64,000 nucleotides of DNA from Streptococcus suis (GCA_002831545.1 CP025095.1:310001-374000), one strand, 5' to 3'; counted from the first letter of the stretch, positions 9,434 through 17,922 are shown. Made by a program: numbers and translations. The notes: generated by a model not told the origin, from the sequence alone.

Positions 9434-9486
9434 AATAAAAAAAGGGGGGGCTGTTTGGCTCTTGCTAATGCAAGCCACAGCCCCCA
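9434..9486 (-). terminator. Terminator of the leftward transfer operon
   Basis: On the minus strand GGGGGCTG.GGCTTG pairs with CAAGAGCC..CAGCCCCC, followed by seven Ts. It lies immediately after the stop of the membrane-protein gene at 9491 and isolates that operon from the origin and rep. Confidence 0.85.
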
Positions 9487-9490
9487 AAGA

Positions 9491-10096
9491 TTAACGTTTT
9501 TTACCAATGAACCATAATTGATTGCGGACTCGAATAGGAGATGAGAAATAGTAATCAGTATGCTGACTAGCAATTTCCTCTTTTAATAGTGCTTCCATAT
9601 CCTTTAGAATTTTTTGTCCCTGTTGGTCTCTTGGAACTTTGATGAAGATAGTGACAGAATCAGTCTGAATATCAACCATACATTTACGGACAGCTCGATT
9701 AAATCCGTTGTTTACAGGGGTTGATGTTGGTACAGTCTGATGTTCAGGACTTGTTACTTTCTGTACTTTTTCACGTTGAAATAAGAAATTTCTAAGAGAA
9801 AAAGTATGATAAACAGATTTCACATAGTTCATAAGTGTGTCTGTTTTCCACCGTTTGACAATTTCTATTCCAATCAATACTAAGGATAAGGACAAGCAAA
9901 TGAGAGCTAGTCCGTAACTAATAGAACTGATTTTATCAGTAATAGTTGTGACAGTCTCCAACTTGAACAGAGTATTGGTATTCAATTGAATAGATAGACT
10001 ATTGAAAAGCCAACCGAACAAATACAAGATAGGAGCGATGAGAAGCAGATTCAGAATGAAATTGAAACTTCTCATGAAATAGGTTTTAGTTGTCAT
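9491..10096 (-). CDS. Element-encoded membrane protein
   Basis: A 201-residue protein that I do not recognise. Two membrane segments are clear: about residues 13-31 (FILNLLLIAPILYLFGWLF) and 60-80 (YGLALICLSLSLVLIGIEIV). A soluble C-terminal part of about 110 residues follows, containing SVTIFIKVPRDQQGQKILKD. It overlaps the FtsK-like gene upstream by four bases (ATGA type), so the two are co-expressed. It probably assists the coupling ATPase during transfer; no enzymatic motif is visible. Confidence 0.75.
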   Translation of the reverse strand: MTTKTYFMRSFNFILNLLLIAPILYLFGWLFNSLSIQLNTNTLFKLETVTTITDKISSISYGLALICLSLSLVLIGIEIVKRWKTDTLMNYVKSVYHTFSLRNFLFQREKVQKVTSPEHQTVPTSTPVNNGFNRAVRKCMVDIQTDSVTIFIKVPRDQQGQKILKDMEALLKEEIASQHTDYYFSSPIRVRNQLWFIGKKR

Positions 10097-11193
10097 AGGA
10101 TACCTCGTTTAGTGTAGTAAGTTGGGCAGAGCAGAGGCAGAACCTGATAAGGGTGTTCATTATCAATAACTTGAATGATACCTGTACCATGTCCAGTTGG
10201 AATAACAATCCCTTCAGGGTCTAAGTCAGGAAATAAAAATTGGGTGGTTTTCTGATTGATATTTCCAATTTGCAATAATACGTTAAGTTGTTCCCTTACT
10301 GATATGGGAATGGTATTGTGGTCAAAACGTTGGCTAACTAAGAAGAGATGGATTTTAGTTGCTCTCCCTAACAAGGCAATTTGTGAGAGCAAGGCGAAAA
10401 AGGCTTCTTTGATGTTCTTATTGACTCCCTCTGATAGAGCAAGCACTTCATCAATGACAATGGTTAGATGGGTAAATTGATGGTTAGGATTATCATACAA
10501 GATAGCTTGCCTTTTCTGAATGAGAGTTGCACACTGACTTAATTGTTCATTAACCTGTGAAACAAAATCGGATTTCGAACGATTTTCGACAGGGTGGATA
10601 ACCGCAATGTGATTTTCTCTAGCCCACCTGCTTGGGGTATCGACCTTGGGATCGATGATTATCAAGTCAGACATATGCTTCAGTACACTCAAGAAGTAAG
10701 TGAGAGCGTACGATTTCCCAGAGCCTGAATTTCCAGCAATAGCCCAGTGATTTACTTTGTCTAAGTTAAGTTCAAAGTGTTTCATGATTGGGATTTTTCC
10801 TTTCGGTAAGCTGGATGAAAATTTATCTAAATCAGGAATCGCCAAGCGTTCTGAAATCCCTTTTTTCCAAGGGAAGAATAATCCACGTTGAATGTGTAGG
10901 TCATCCGTTTCTAAGGGAACAAAGTAGGTAGCATTTTGTTTTAGAAGCGTATACTGTGGATAAAGTGAAGCGTTGGCAATCAGAAAGATTTTCTTGTATA
11001 AGTCATCGTCTAAGATGTAAGCACATGGTAACCGAGGTACGAAAATGAAACCGTCTTCTTGGATAATGATATTAAATGAGTTCGTGTAACTGGTTTCTCC
11101 CTGCATTAAAGCCCCCAGAGCCATGTTTAGGCTCTGGAGCAGATAAGATTGCAGAAAGGATTGGTTAATCACATTAGGATTTTTTGAACTCAT
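10093..11193 (-). CDS. FtsK/SpoIIIE-type coupling ATPase (TcpA-like)
   Basis: The 366-residue protein has a Walker A motif GNSGSGKSYAL near residue 155 and a Walker B motif HLTIVIDEVLAL near residue 250, then LGRATKIHLFLVSQRFD, as in the FtsK/HerA superfamily. Its size matches TcpA-type coupling proteins of mobilizable elements, which hand the relaxase-DNA complex to a conjugation machine. There is no obvious N-terminal membrane segment; the co-translated neighbour may supply one. Its start overlaps the upstream gene's stop. Confidence 0.85.
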   Translation of the reverse strand: MSSKNPNVINQSFLQSYLLQSLNMALGALMQGETSYTNSFNIIIQEDGFIFVPRLPCAYILDDDLYKKIFLIANASLYPQYTLLKQNATYFVPLETDDLHIQRGLFFPWKKGISERLAIPDLDKFSSSLPKGKIPIMKHFELNLDKVNHWAIAGNSGSGKSYALTYFLSVLKHMSDLIIIDPKVDTPSRWARENHIAVIHPVENRSKSDFVSQVNEQLSQCATLIQKRQAILYDNPNHQFTHLTIVIDEVLALSEGVNKNIKEAFFALLSQIALLGRATKIHLFLVSQRFDHNTIPISVREQLNVLLQIGNINQKTTQFLFPDLDPEGIVIPTGHGTGIIQVIDNEHPYQVLPLLCPTYYTKRGIL

Positions 11194-11513
11194 TATCGTA
11201 CCTCCTTGATACCGTTAGCTTTGAAATATATGTTATATTTCACTTCGCAGGCTTGTAGAGTGTCAAATTGAATCATGGATTGAAAAGCTGGTAGCTCAAT
11301 CGACTCTTCAAATTTCACTTGGAAAGGGTCTTGTCCCTCTTGCACAAACCAAGCTTTGTAGGCTACGATTTCTCCTGTCGGCTTGCCATCTTCAAATCGT
11401 TGTTGTGGTTCAAGCTCGGAACTAAGTGAGAAAATCGGTTGTTTTTGACTGATGATTTTGTCAGCCAATGAAGTGGTATAACCACCTTTTGTGGTTTTTA
11501 TTTTGAATGCCAT
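11193..11513 (-). CDS. Small conserved protein of the mobile element
   Basis: A 106-residue protein starting MAFKIKTTKGGYTTSLADKI. I do not recognise it. It is rich in beta-strand patterns (GEIVAYKAWFVQEG, PFQVKFEESIEL, CEVKYNIYFKANGIKEVR), as in a small OB-fold or other DNA-binding barrel, but this is only an impression. AGGAGG lies eight bases before the ATG, which makes this start better than the longer open frame from 11573. It is the first gene of the operon with the FtsK-like ATPase. Confidence 0.7.
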   Translation of the reverse strand: MAFKIKTTKGGYTTSLADKIISQKQPIFSLSSELEPQQRFEDGKPTGEIVAYKAWFVQEGQDPFQVKFEESIELPAFQSMIQFDTLQACEVKYNIYFKANGIKEVR

Positions 11514-11610
11514 AGGCAGTTCCTCCTGTGTAATAGAAAATAATGTGAATGAGACGTGCTCGGTTTTTATCATGAGCTGGATACTGTATCTAGGTCATAT
11601 CCATCACCTC

Positions 11611-11652
11611 CTATATATAGGAGATTCAGAATATGGTTTTCGGAATTTTTTT
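11611..11652 (-). promoter_or_regulatory. Repeated promoter/operator box, copy B
   Basis: CTATATATAGGAGATT, ten bases, then TTTTCGGAATTTTTT (plus-strand reading) repeats copy A at 9315-9355 with identical blocks and spacing. It lies about 100 bases upstream of the operon starting at 11513. It is therefore likely to drive or control transfer and replication genes together. Confidence 0.6.
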
Positions 11653-11692
11653 AAAAAAACTAGTAGTCTTTTGTTGACTACTAGTTAATCTA

Positions 11693-12121
11693 CTATGATT
11701 GCATTTTTTTAAGAACCTGTTTACAGGCTTCCTTGTAGTACTTTTTAGCAGTCTTATCAGACCGACCAATTAGTTGACTAGATTTTGTAGCATTTAGACC
11801 ATTTTCAAATATAGCTTTAAAAACGATACGGTGTTTTTCATCTAATTCAGTGAATGCTTCAAGATAAAGTTGTTCTTCTACTTGCTTGATTACATTGTCT
11901 TCGCCAGAATAAGAATCACTCGGAATAAGTTCTTGGAGTGTTGTCTCACGTCCATCTTCGGATACTACAAAGTCTAAGCTAGATACTTGATGGTATCTCA
12001 TTTTACGTTGATAGTTCTCTTCTTGTCTGTCCATATCATCTAGGACTTTTAACCAAAATTCTTGTTCAGCTGGTTCAATGTTAGAAACGAGTTCAACGTT
12101 TGTATAATAATGAGTTGGCAT
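11693..12121 (-). CDS. Sigma-70 region-4-like DNA-binding protein
   Basis: The 142-residue protein has a C-terminal helix-turn-helix typical of sigma factor region 4 (ELDEKHRIVFKAIFENGLNATKSSQ... then GRSDKTAKKYYKEAC). The N-terminal half is acidic and lacks a recognisable region 2. AGAGG precedes the ATG. Similar small sigma-like proteins regulate mobile elements. As the first leftward gene it may act on the two identical promoter boxes at 9315 and 11611; that link is inference. Confidence 0.7.
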   Translation of the reverse strand: MPTHYYTNVELVSNIEPAEQEFWLKVLDDMDRQEENYQRKMRYHQVSSLDFVVSEDGRETTLQELIPSDSYSGEDNVIKQVEEQLYLEAFTELDEKHRIVFKAIFENGLNATKSSQLIGRSDKTAKKYYKEACKQVLKKMQS

Positions 12122-12431
12122 AGTCGCCTCTTTCTAACAGCCCAATTTTAGGAGTAGAAAGAAACTTATATGAGCAACGATTGAATGCCGAGGTGTCAAA
12201 AAAGCACACCAAATAGACGGCGAAACAATTCTATACAAGATATAACCTTTATCGCTATATCATCATATTTGTTTCAATCCGTTCCATTTGGTGGCCACCA
12301 TTTGGGACTGTATTAAATATTTCTGCAAGATTTCTCTTACACTATTATCTTACTCAAAATCTAATGAGTTTTTGTATTATGCTCTTCGTTAGAAAATGGT
12401 AAAATATAAATGAGTAGGAGGCAGAAGTCAC
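12122..12431. other. Divergent intergenic region of the element
   Basis: The 310 bases separate the leftward transfer genes from the rightward cargo. They contain a perfect palindrome GGTGGCCACC near 12291-12300, AT-rich stretches, and an extended -10 (TGGTAAAAT, ending 12405) with AGGAGG for the gene at 12432. An oriT could lie here, but I see no recognised nick motif. Confidence 0.45.
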
Positions 12432-13589
12432 ATGCTATCTAAGGAAGACAAACAACAAGTAAAAGAGATTATTGAAGCTAATAAATGGTATACATATGAG
12501 GAAGCTGAATCTGAGTTGAGAAAGCATTGGAATCCTGATAACGATAAAGATGGTGATTACTTAACCATGAAACGTAGTCAGATTCAAAAGATATTGCGTT
12601 CAGACATTATCGGCACTTATTTGGAAATTCATAAACGGAAAAAAGACCAGTCTGACGATGACTGGTTTATGAAAACTATTTATGGTTGGTCTCAAAAAGA
12701 ACAATTTTATCTAGATTATAGCGATGGAACAGAAAAAGAGTATTATGAGGAACTACATGTATTTCCCAAATATGATAAGCTTTTTTTGGATTCGGATTTG
12801 GAGCAGAGTATAATTTTATCAGCTTTTGATGAATTGCTGAATGATGTTGATAAAGTTGAAATGAGGGAGATTTATGAGGAACTGAATGGCTCATTTGGCA
12901 AAGGGAAAATTCCATTTTTAATGACAGAACCATATCTTTTTGCATTGAAACACGAAATAGAGAGGCGACAATACCCTACAAAAATTCTCTATCTTGACCC
13001 ACATTCGCCCAAAGAAATCCTTTCTAGGCTGTCAGAAAAATCAACCCAGGAAAGCCTCCAAACCGAAATGTTTTCTGTGATAGATGAGTTCATCCAAAAT
13101 GTTAATGATAAAGTGTTTATTCATCAATCAGCACGAGATGTTGAAAAGCTAAGATTTCAAGAGATTTCAAGTTTTTTCAAAAAATGGGAATTCATTTGTC
13201 CCTCACAAATAATAGCATTAGAGAGTGTACTCATAAATGAGGGGCTTCTTGAAAAATTCAATAATACTTTTCAAATGTTTAGCCAACCGTTTGAATATGT
13301 GATTGATGGTGATATCATAAAGAACAAGCTAATTAAAAAATATTTATCAGAAAATGCTGAATCGCTCTCTAGAGATGAATTAGTTCAAGGGCTAAAAAAA
13401 TCTATTTATTCATTTGAAAAATATGAACTGACAAAATTTGAGATTGCTTTATCAAAAGATACAGAATTTATAAGTGATTCAGCTATGTTCAGACATAAGA
13501 TTTCTAGGCGAATACATCAAATATTTAGAAGTTTAAATGTGGATTCCATTCTATTTGAATCACTTGATAATGCAGGGATTCATGAATAG
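12432..13589 (+). CDS. Unknown protein, first cargo gene
   Basis: A 385-residue soluble, charged protein with no family I recognise. The N-terminal ~60 residues (KEIIEANKWYTYEEAESELRK...) look like a helical DNA-binding module; the rest is mostly helical with many aromatic and acidic residues. No signal peptide, membrane segment or catalytic motif stands out. AGGAGG precedes the ATG. It is alone between the divergent promoter region and the ABC operon (76-base gap), and its codons are very AT-rich, as in the rest of the cargo. Confidence 0.75.
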   Translation: MLSKEDKQQVKEIIEANKWYTYEEAESELRKHWNPDNDKDGDYLTMKRSQIQKILRSDIIGTYLEIHKRKKDQSDDDWFMKTIYGWSQKEQFYLDYSDGTEKEYYEELHVFPKYDKLFLDSDLEQSIILSAFDELLNDVDKVEMREIYEELNGSFGKGKIPFLMTEPYLFALKHEIERRQYPTKILYLDPHSPKEILSRLSEKSTQESLQTEMFSVIDEFIQNVNDKVFIHQSARDVEKLRFQEISSFFKKWEFICPSQIIALESVLINEGLLEKFNNTFQMFSQPFEYVIDGDIIKNKLIKKYLSENAESLSRDELVQGLKKSIYSFEKYELTKFEIALSKDTEFISDSAMFRHKISRRIHQIFRSLNVDSILFESLDNAGIHE

Positions 13590-13665
13590 TATTAATGTAT
13601 TTTTAATTTAGTAAATCATTAACCGAAAATAACATTTAGTAAAAAATTAAAATTAGGAGGATACT

Positions 13666-14415
13666 ATGTTTAATAATGTAGCTGTTAATGCAATTGACCT
13701 AACAAAAGATTTTCTACTGGAAAAAAATAAGAAGGTGTCGGTACTAAAGGGAGTGACATTATCCGCAGATTATGGTGAATTTATCTCCATATTAGGTATC
13801 AGTGGCTCAGGAAAGTCAACTTTGCTAAATTGCTTAGCAAGTTTATCAGAGCCATCTAGTGGCGAGGTTGTTATAAACGGTGTGAATCCATATAGGCTAA
13901 AAGATGGCAAACTGGCTAAATTTAGACGTGAAGACATTGCTATTATTTTTCAAAATTATAATCTAGTTCCTGCTCTACCAGCATTGGAAAATGTTACACT
14001 ACCTCTAAGACTTTCAGGGAAGACTGCCGATAGGAATCAAGTAAAAACCTTATTGGATAATCTGAATTTTAAAGCCGACCTATCGTCATTAGTATCAACA
14101 CTATCAGGAGGAGAACAGCAGAAGGTTGCTATTTCTCGTGCTATTTTATCAGATAGTAAGGTTATTTTTGCTGATGAGCCGACTGGTGCTTTAGACAGTA
14201 TTTCTAGGAAATTGATTTTTGAATCGCTTAGAAAGATGGCTGATGAGGGGAAGTGTGTTTTAATGGTTACACATGACATTGAGCTTGCATCTAAAACAGA
14301 TAAAGCATTTATTTTAAAAGATGGTTACATTTCGCAAGAAATTACTAATCCATCAGCTGAAGAACTTTATCAGGCTCTTGAAACTATTGGCAAGAGAGGT
14401 GAGAGTATATGTTAA
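13666..14415 (+). CDS. ABC transporter ATPase (MacB/LolD/BceA-like)
   Basis: The 249-residue ATPase shows Walker A GISGSGKST, Q-loop IIFQNYNLV, signature LSGGEQQKVAISRA, Walker B VIFADEPTGALD and a switch histidine in MVTHD. The family powers FtsX-type permeases that expel or remove peptides, lipoproteins or antibiotics. It overlaps the permease gene by seven bases and is the first gene of the cargo operon, with AGGAGG upstream. The substrate is unknown; antimicrobial peptide export or resistance is the usual role of such pairs on mobile elements. Confidence 0.88.
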   Translation: MFNNVAVNAIDLTKDFLLEKNKKVSVLKGVTLSADYGEFISILGISGSGKSTLLNCLASLSEPSSGEVVINGVNPYRLKDGKLAKFRREDIAIIFQNYNLVPALPALENVTLPLRLSGKTADRNQVKTLLDNLNFKADLSSLVSTLSGGEQQKVAISRAILSDSKVIFADEPTGALDSISRKLIFESLRKMADEGKCVLMVTHDIELASKTDKAFILKDGYISQEITNPSAEELYQALETIGKRGESIC

Positions 14416-15725
14416 GACTTATTGTGTATCAGTTTCAGTATTCAAAGAGACAATGGTTTGGGACAATTCCATTATTACTTGTATCTAGCCTAATTGTTGG
14501 GACATCTTTATTTGGCATTACTAGCTCATCAAGAATTTCAAATATCAATGCTTCGCAACTTTTTCAGATGTTGATTATATTTGGAGGTATTACTCTATTT
14601 TTTCTCATTTCAAATAATATAAGATTGCTAATAGACATATTTAAAAAGGACTATGAGTTATGGACTATCTTAGGTGCGAGTAAATCTCAGCTATCTTTAC
14701 TTGTAGCTGGTCAATTTTCCATAATGGCAGTCATTGTTAGCAGTTTTGGGACAATCCTTTCCTTCGTTGTGACAGATAGTTACTATAAATTTTTACAAAA
14801 TTTATTAGGAAGAGATGAATTACCTGATTTGGTTATTACATCCAATATTCAGACTGTATTATTGAGTATTTTAATAGTACCAACAATTGTTGGATTAGGA
14901 GCTTATTTTTATTCTATTCGATTATTAAAAAAAGAATCAAATTCAAAATCAAATGGTAGAAATTGGAGAGTTAAGGCGACTAAGTTTATTAATATTTCTG
15001 TTCGTCTATTCTTATGGTTACTGTGTATAGGTATTATTATTTCAGCAGGTTTTACCAATAATAGAGAAGTGATTGTGACACAATCTGGTATGATTTTACT
15101 TTTATTGATTACTCATATATTGATTATTCAAGTTCTATCTCCGTCCACCCAGATTTGTTTAATAAAATTATTAATGAAGATTCTCCCATCTGAAAATTAT
15201 GCAATCAATACAAGTTTTTGGAACCTACTATACAATCCTAGTTATTTGAAGAGTATACAGACTTCGATGACTATGGGGGTAACTCTCATTTCTGGATTCA
15301 TCCTCTATACCAGAAATATGTACTCATTTATGAATACTATAAATAGTGTCCACGAAGCAAGAGCCTCCTTCATTGCCTATCTATCTGCACCAATAGTGCT
15401 TATTATTACTAGTTTTATTTCTATAACAATATTATCTTCTAATAAAGACATTGAAGATATTAGACAGTTACAAATATTAGGCACAACAAAATTACAACTT
15501 TTTAAAATACGCATTGCAGAAGCAATAATGCACTCAATAATAATTTCATTTGTCTCTGTAATTTTTAATGCTATTGTGTTAATGTTAGTTCGCTTTATAG
15601 GGCAACGTTTAGGGCAGAGTTTAGCAGAAATAGCAGGTTTTTGGCAACCTAGCCTTATTATTCTTTGTTTGTTAGTTATCTTTTATAGTATTACAAAGGG
15701 GTTTTATTTATTTAAAGATAGATAA
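14409..15725 (+). CDS. FtsX-like ABC transporter permease
   Basis: A 438-residue membrane protein with about eight hydrophobic segments in two halves. Each half holds the FtsX-family loop (YELWTILGASKSQL near residue 93, IRQLQILGTTKLQL near 353). There is no large extracellular domain of the BceB kind, so it is more like a compact peptide-export or immunity permease. It is translationally coupled to the ATPase gene. The next gene starts 27 bases downstream, so the four cargo genes probably share one transcript. Confidence 0.82.
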   Translation: MLRLIVYQFQYSKRQWFGTIPLLLVSSLIVGTSLFGITSSSRISNINASQLFQMLIIFGGITLFFLISNNIRLLIDIFKKDYELWTILGASKSQLSLLVAGQFSIMAVIVSSFGTILSFVVTDSYYKFLQNLLGRDELPDLVITSNIQTVLLSILIVPTIVGLGAYFYSIRLLKKESNSKSNGRNWRVKATKFINISVRLFLWLLCIGIIISAGFTNNREVIVTQSGMILLLLITHILIIQVLSPSTQICLIKLLMKILPSENYAINTSFWNLLYNPSYLKSIQTSMTMGVTLISGFILYTRNMYSFMNTINSVHEARASFIAYLSAPIVLIITSFISITILSSNKDIEDIRQLQILGTTKLQLFKIRIAEAIMHSIIISFVSVIFNAIVLMLVRFIGQRLGQSLAEIAGFWQPSLIILCLLVIFYSITKGFYLFKDR

Positions 15726-15752
15726 ATTGAAAAAGTTACAGAGAGGATTACA

Positions 15753-16214
15753 ATGCCAAGTGATAAAATTTTTGAAATACCTATTCCTAGTGATAATGAT
15801 GGATTTATTGTTTTAAAATGTCCAATTTGTAGTGAAAAATTTATGATTCAAGTCCAAGATGTAAATGATGATAGCTTGATAGATGTTTGGTGCCCTAAGT
15901 GTGGTCTCAAGAGTGATAATTATTTAGATGATGATGTAAATGATTTGGCAGAAAATATAATTCAAAACTATGTTGCTGATTTATTAAATGATTTTTCGAA
16001 GGATATGGAGAGAACATTTAGAAACAATAAAAATATACAATTTAAAGGAAGTAAAAAGATAGCTAGAGAATCAGAAATGCCAATTGGAAGAAAGGTTGGA
16101 GACTTCGAAGAGAAAAAATACTTGTGTTGTGATAAAGTAGTAAAATTACGAACTACAACAAAATTCGAAGGTGGTTATTGTCCGTTTTGTGGGGAGTTAG
16201 TAGATGGAGATTAA
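15753..16214 (+). CDS. Double zinc-ribbon protein of unknown function
   Basis: A 153-residue protein with four cysteines in an N-terminal ribbon (KCPICSEKF and VWCPKCGLK) and a C-terminal ribbon-like pair (YLCCDK and YCPFCGELV). An acidic helical linker of about 60 residues separates them. I do not recognise the family. AGAGAGGA precedes the ATG. It overlaps the following gene by 11 bases, so the two products are made together and probably act together. Such ribbons commonly bind nucleic acid or protein. Confidence 0.72.
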   Translation: MPSDKIFEIPIPSDNDGFIVLKCPICSEKFMIQVQDVNDDSLIDVWCPKCGLKSDNYLDDDVNDLAENIIQNYVADLLNDFSKDMERTFRNNKNIQFKGSKKIARESEMPIGRKVGDFEEKKYLCCDKVVKLRTTTKFEGGYCPFCGELVDGD

Positions 16215-17007
16215 TAAAAAAGAACTTAGAAAAATTAGTAGAAGATTTAGAACATTGGCTTCAAATGTGATGAATGCTTATTTCGAAGAACAGACAGATG
16301 CATTAATAGAATTTCTAGATTATATTAAGAGGACATCTTTGATATTTGATTATGTCGAAAGTTTAGCTTATGACATAGAGGGGTTAGAATCAGAACTTGA
16401 TAGGATTGCTTCCTCATATGGAAGTAAAGCTTTAGAACTGGGGACTGATAGCCGTAGAAGAACTTATCTTTTATATAGAGCTTTTGACTATATTGCCCTT
16501 AAAAAGTTGCCTACAACTAATTTTGGATGGTACTATGCACATAGTAAAAAATATCAAGATATGGCAAAAGCATTTGGAGATAGGTTGATTTATCCATTTG
16601 TTTTAGAAATTGAGGAGTATATTAAGGATATTGCGACAGATATGGGATTTGATAATGACAGTTCATATAATATAACGATTAATAGTTCAGGAGTACAAGT
16701 AAATATTGCCGAACATGGTGGTACAGTCAATGCTGAGCAAGGAAATATCATTAATAAAGAGGAACTTTCTAGAGCTATAAAGAATGTGGAAAATGCCATT
16801 GAAACAGTAGAAAATAGTGAGTCTAAATCAGTACTCAAGCAGAACTTAGAGATTGTTAAAAATGAGGTTCAAGAAGTACAACCTAAAAAGGCAATTTTGA
16901 CTTCAGCTTTTAATACAATGAAATTCATCGCAACTACTGTTGCCTTAACCCCTGATTTAGCAGAAGGAATTAAATTGCTTGCCTCAGTAATTGGAATAAA
17001 AATCTAG
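16204..17007 (+). CDS. Unknown protein, last cargo gene
   Basis: A 267-residue protein. A helical N-terminal domain (about residues 1-145) is followed by a short beta-rich segment, YNITINSSGVQVNIAEHGG then TVNAEQGN, and a helical C-terminal part ending in a hydrophobic stretch (FIATTVALTPDLAEGIKLLASVIGIKI). A module with this kind of TINSSGVQVNIA strand followed by helices occurs in various bacterial conflict proteins, but I cannot assign a function. It is coupled to the zinc-ribbon gene, and GGGGAG lies before the ATG. A strong terminator follows. Confidence 0.72.
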   Translation: MEINKKELRKISRRFRTLASNVMNAYFEEQTDALIEFLDYIKRTSLIFDYVESLAYDIEGLESELDRIASSYGSKALELGTDSRRRTYLLYRAFDYIALKKLPTTNFGWYYAHSKKYQDMAKAFGDRLIYPFVLEIEEYIKDIATDMGFDNDSSYNITINSSGVQVNIAEHGGTVNAEQGNIINKEELSRAIKNVENAIETVENSESKSVLKQNLEIVKNEVQEVQPKKAILTSAFNTMKFIATTVALTPDLAEGIKLLASVIGIKI

Positions 17008-17096
17008 GAAAGAGACATTTTTTAGGTGAGAATATATGAAAAGCTACAAATTGTAACTTGGAATATAAAAGCTCTGCAAAAACATAAAAAATCAAA

Positions 17097-17127
17097 AAGC
17101 CCTGCTATCGAAATGATAGCAGGGCTT
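17097..17127. terminator. Terminator at the right end of the element
   Basis: AAGCCCTGCTATC (17097-17109) pairs exactly with GATAGCAGGGCTT (17115-17127) around a five-base loop. It closes the cargo operon about 90 bases after its last stop and protects rpmG from antisense read-through. Confidence 0.85.
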
Positions 17128-17159
17128 AACTTCAATATCCAAATGATATATTTATCTAA

Positions 17160-17294
17160 AAAGGTAGAGTAAAAGGTAGAGTTCTTATTGATTTGTAGCA
17201 CAATTTATTGAAATCCAAAAATTCAAAAATCGCTTTAAATCAATATTTTGACGCCTGTTGACGTGTACTGAAACCCTTACTTAACCTCAGTAAA
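17160..17294. other. Right attachment region (attR) overlapping the rpmG 3' end
   Basis: It holds tandem GGTAGAGT arm repeats (17163-17190) and the TTTTGACGCCTGTTGACGTG block, and ends at the core ACCTCAGTAAA (17284-17294). The core lies within the last codons of rpmG. The element supplies the final VK-stop codons, so L33 stays intact after integration. Confidence 0.75.
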
Positions 17295-17426
17295 AATAAC
17301 GTGTTTACGCAATTTTGGTGAGTATTTTTTCAATTGAAGACGGTCTGGAGTGTTACGTTTGTTTTTTGAAGTAAGGTACAAACGCTCACCAGATTCTTTG
17401 TGTTCAAGTGTAATATTTACGCGCAT
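17277..17426 (-). CDS. rpmG: 50S ribosomal protein L33
   Basis: Read on the minus strand, the 49-residue product starts [20 protein letters not shown] and ends KHVIFTEVK. It has no CxxC pairs, so it is the zinc-free form of L33. The gene lies 15 bases downstream of rpmF. Its 3' end is the integration site of the element to the left, and the last codons come from the element side of attR without changing the protein. Confidence 0.95.
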   Translation of the reverse strand: MRVNITLEHKESGERLYLTSKNKRNTPDRLQLKKYSPKLRKHVIFTEVK

Positions 17427-17441
17427 GGTATCTCCCTTCTA

Positions 17442-17624
17442 TTATTCAGCTGAAGCAGCCTTAGCGATTTTACGTCCTTTGTAGTATCCTTTCAAAGATA
17501 CACGGTGAGAACGTGAGTAATCTCCAGTAGTTTCGTCAAATTTCACAGTTGGAGCTGCTACTTTATAGTGAGTACGACGTTTGTTTTTCTTCGCTTTTGA
17601 AGTGCGACGTGCAGGTACTGCCAT
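17442..17624 (-). CDS. rpmF: 50S ribosomal protein L32
   Basis: A 60-residue basic protein, [20 protein letters not shown]..., of typical streptococcal L32 length. It lacks the zinc-binding cysteines found in many L32 proteins, so it is the cysteine-free type. It is transcribed with rpmG; a GGAGG-like ribosome site lies before the ATG. Confidence 0.96.
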
Positions 17625-17866
17625 TTCTTTCTTCCTCCATTAAATGTCAGGGCCAAGCCCCTTTTAAATCTAAAATAGTGTGTATGACTTTCGCCAACTT
17701 TAACAGTATAACAAAAGTTTTTTGTAAAGTAAAGTTACTTGACAGATTTTTTGAAAAAAATTTGTTCAATTGTATTTTCCTATTTTCCTATTTTTATTTA
17801 AGTATTGCACTTAATTTTTCTTCCCCAAAATTTTTTGAAAAACTTCTCAAAAATCATGCAAAAAAC

Positions 17867-17922
17867 TTGACAAAATGCCTGCTATACTAGTATAGCAGGG
17901 CTTGACACTTCGGCCAAGCCCT
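17867..17922 (+). promoter_or_regulatory. Promoter, 22-bp palindrome and leader hairpin for the surface protein
   Basis: TTGACA (17867-17872) and TATAGC (17891-17896, 18-base spacer) form a likely promoter. A perfect 22-base palindrome (17878-17899, centre TATACTAGTATA) covers the -10. Next, AGGGCTTG (17897-17904) pairs with CAAGCCCT (17915-17922) in the leader, upstream of the AGGAGG. The palindrome is a candidate operator or attenuator stem. The rest of 17625-17866 is AT-rich and holds the divergent rpmF promoter region. Confidence 0.5.

Noticed and set aside
12291-12300. GGTGGCCACC palindrome as the transfer origin (oriT)
   Set aside because: A 10-base palindrome alone does not identify an oriT, and no known nick motif is near; the dso at 9383 is a better nicking site.
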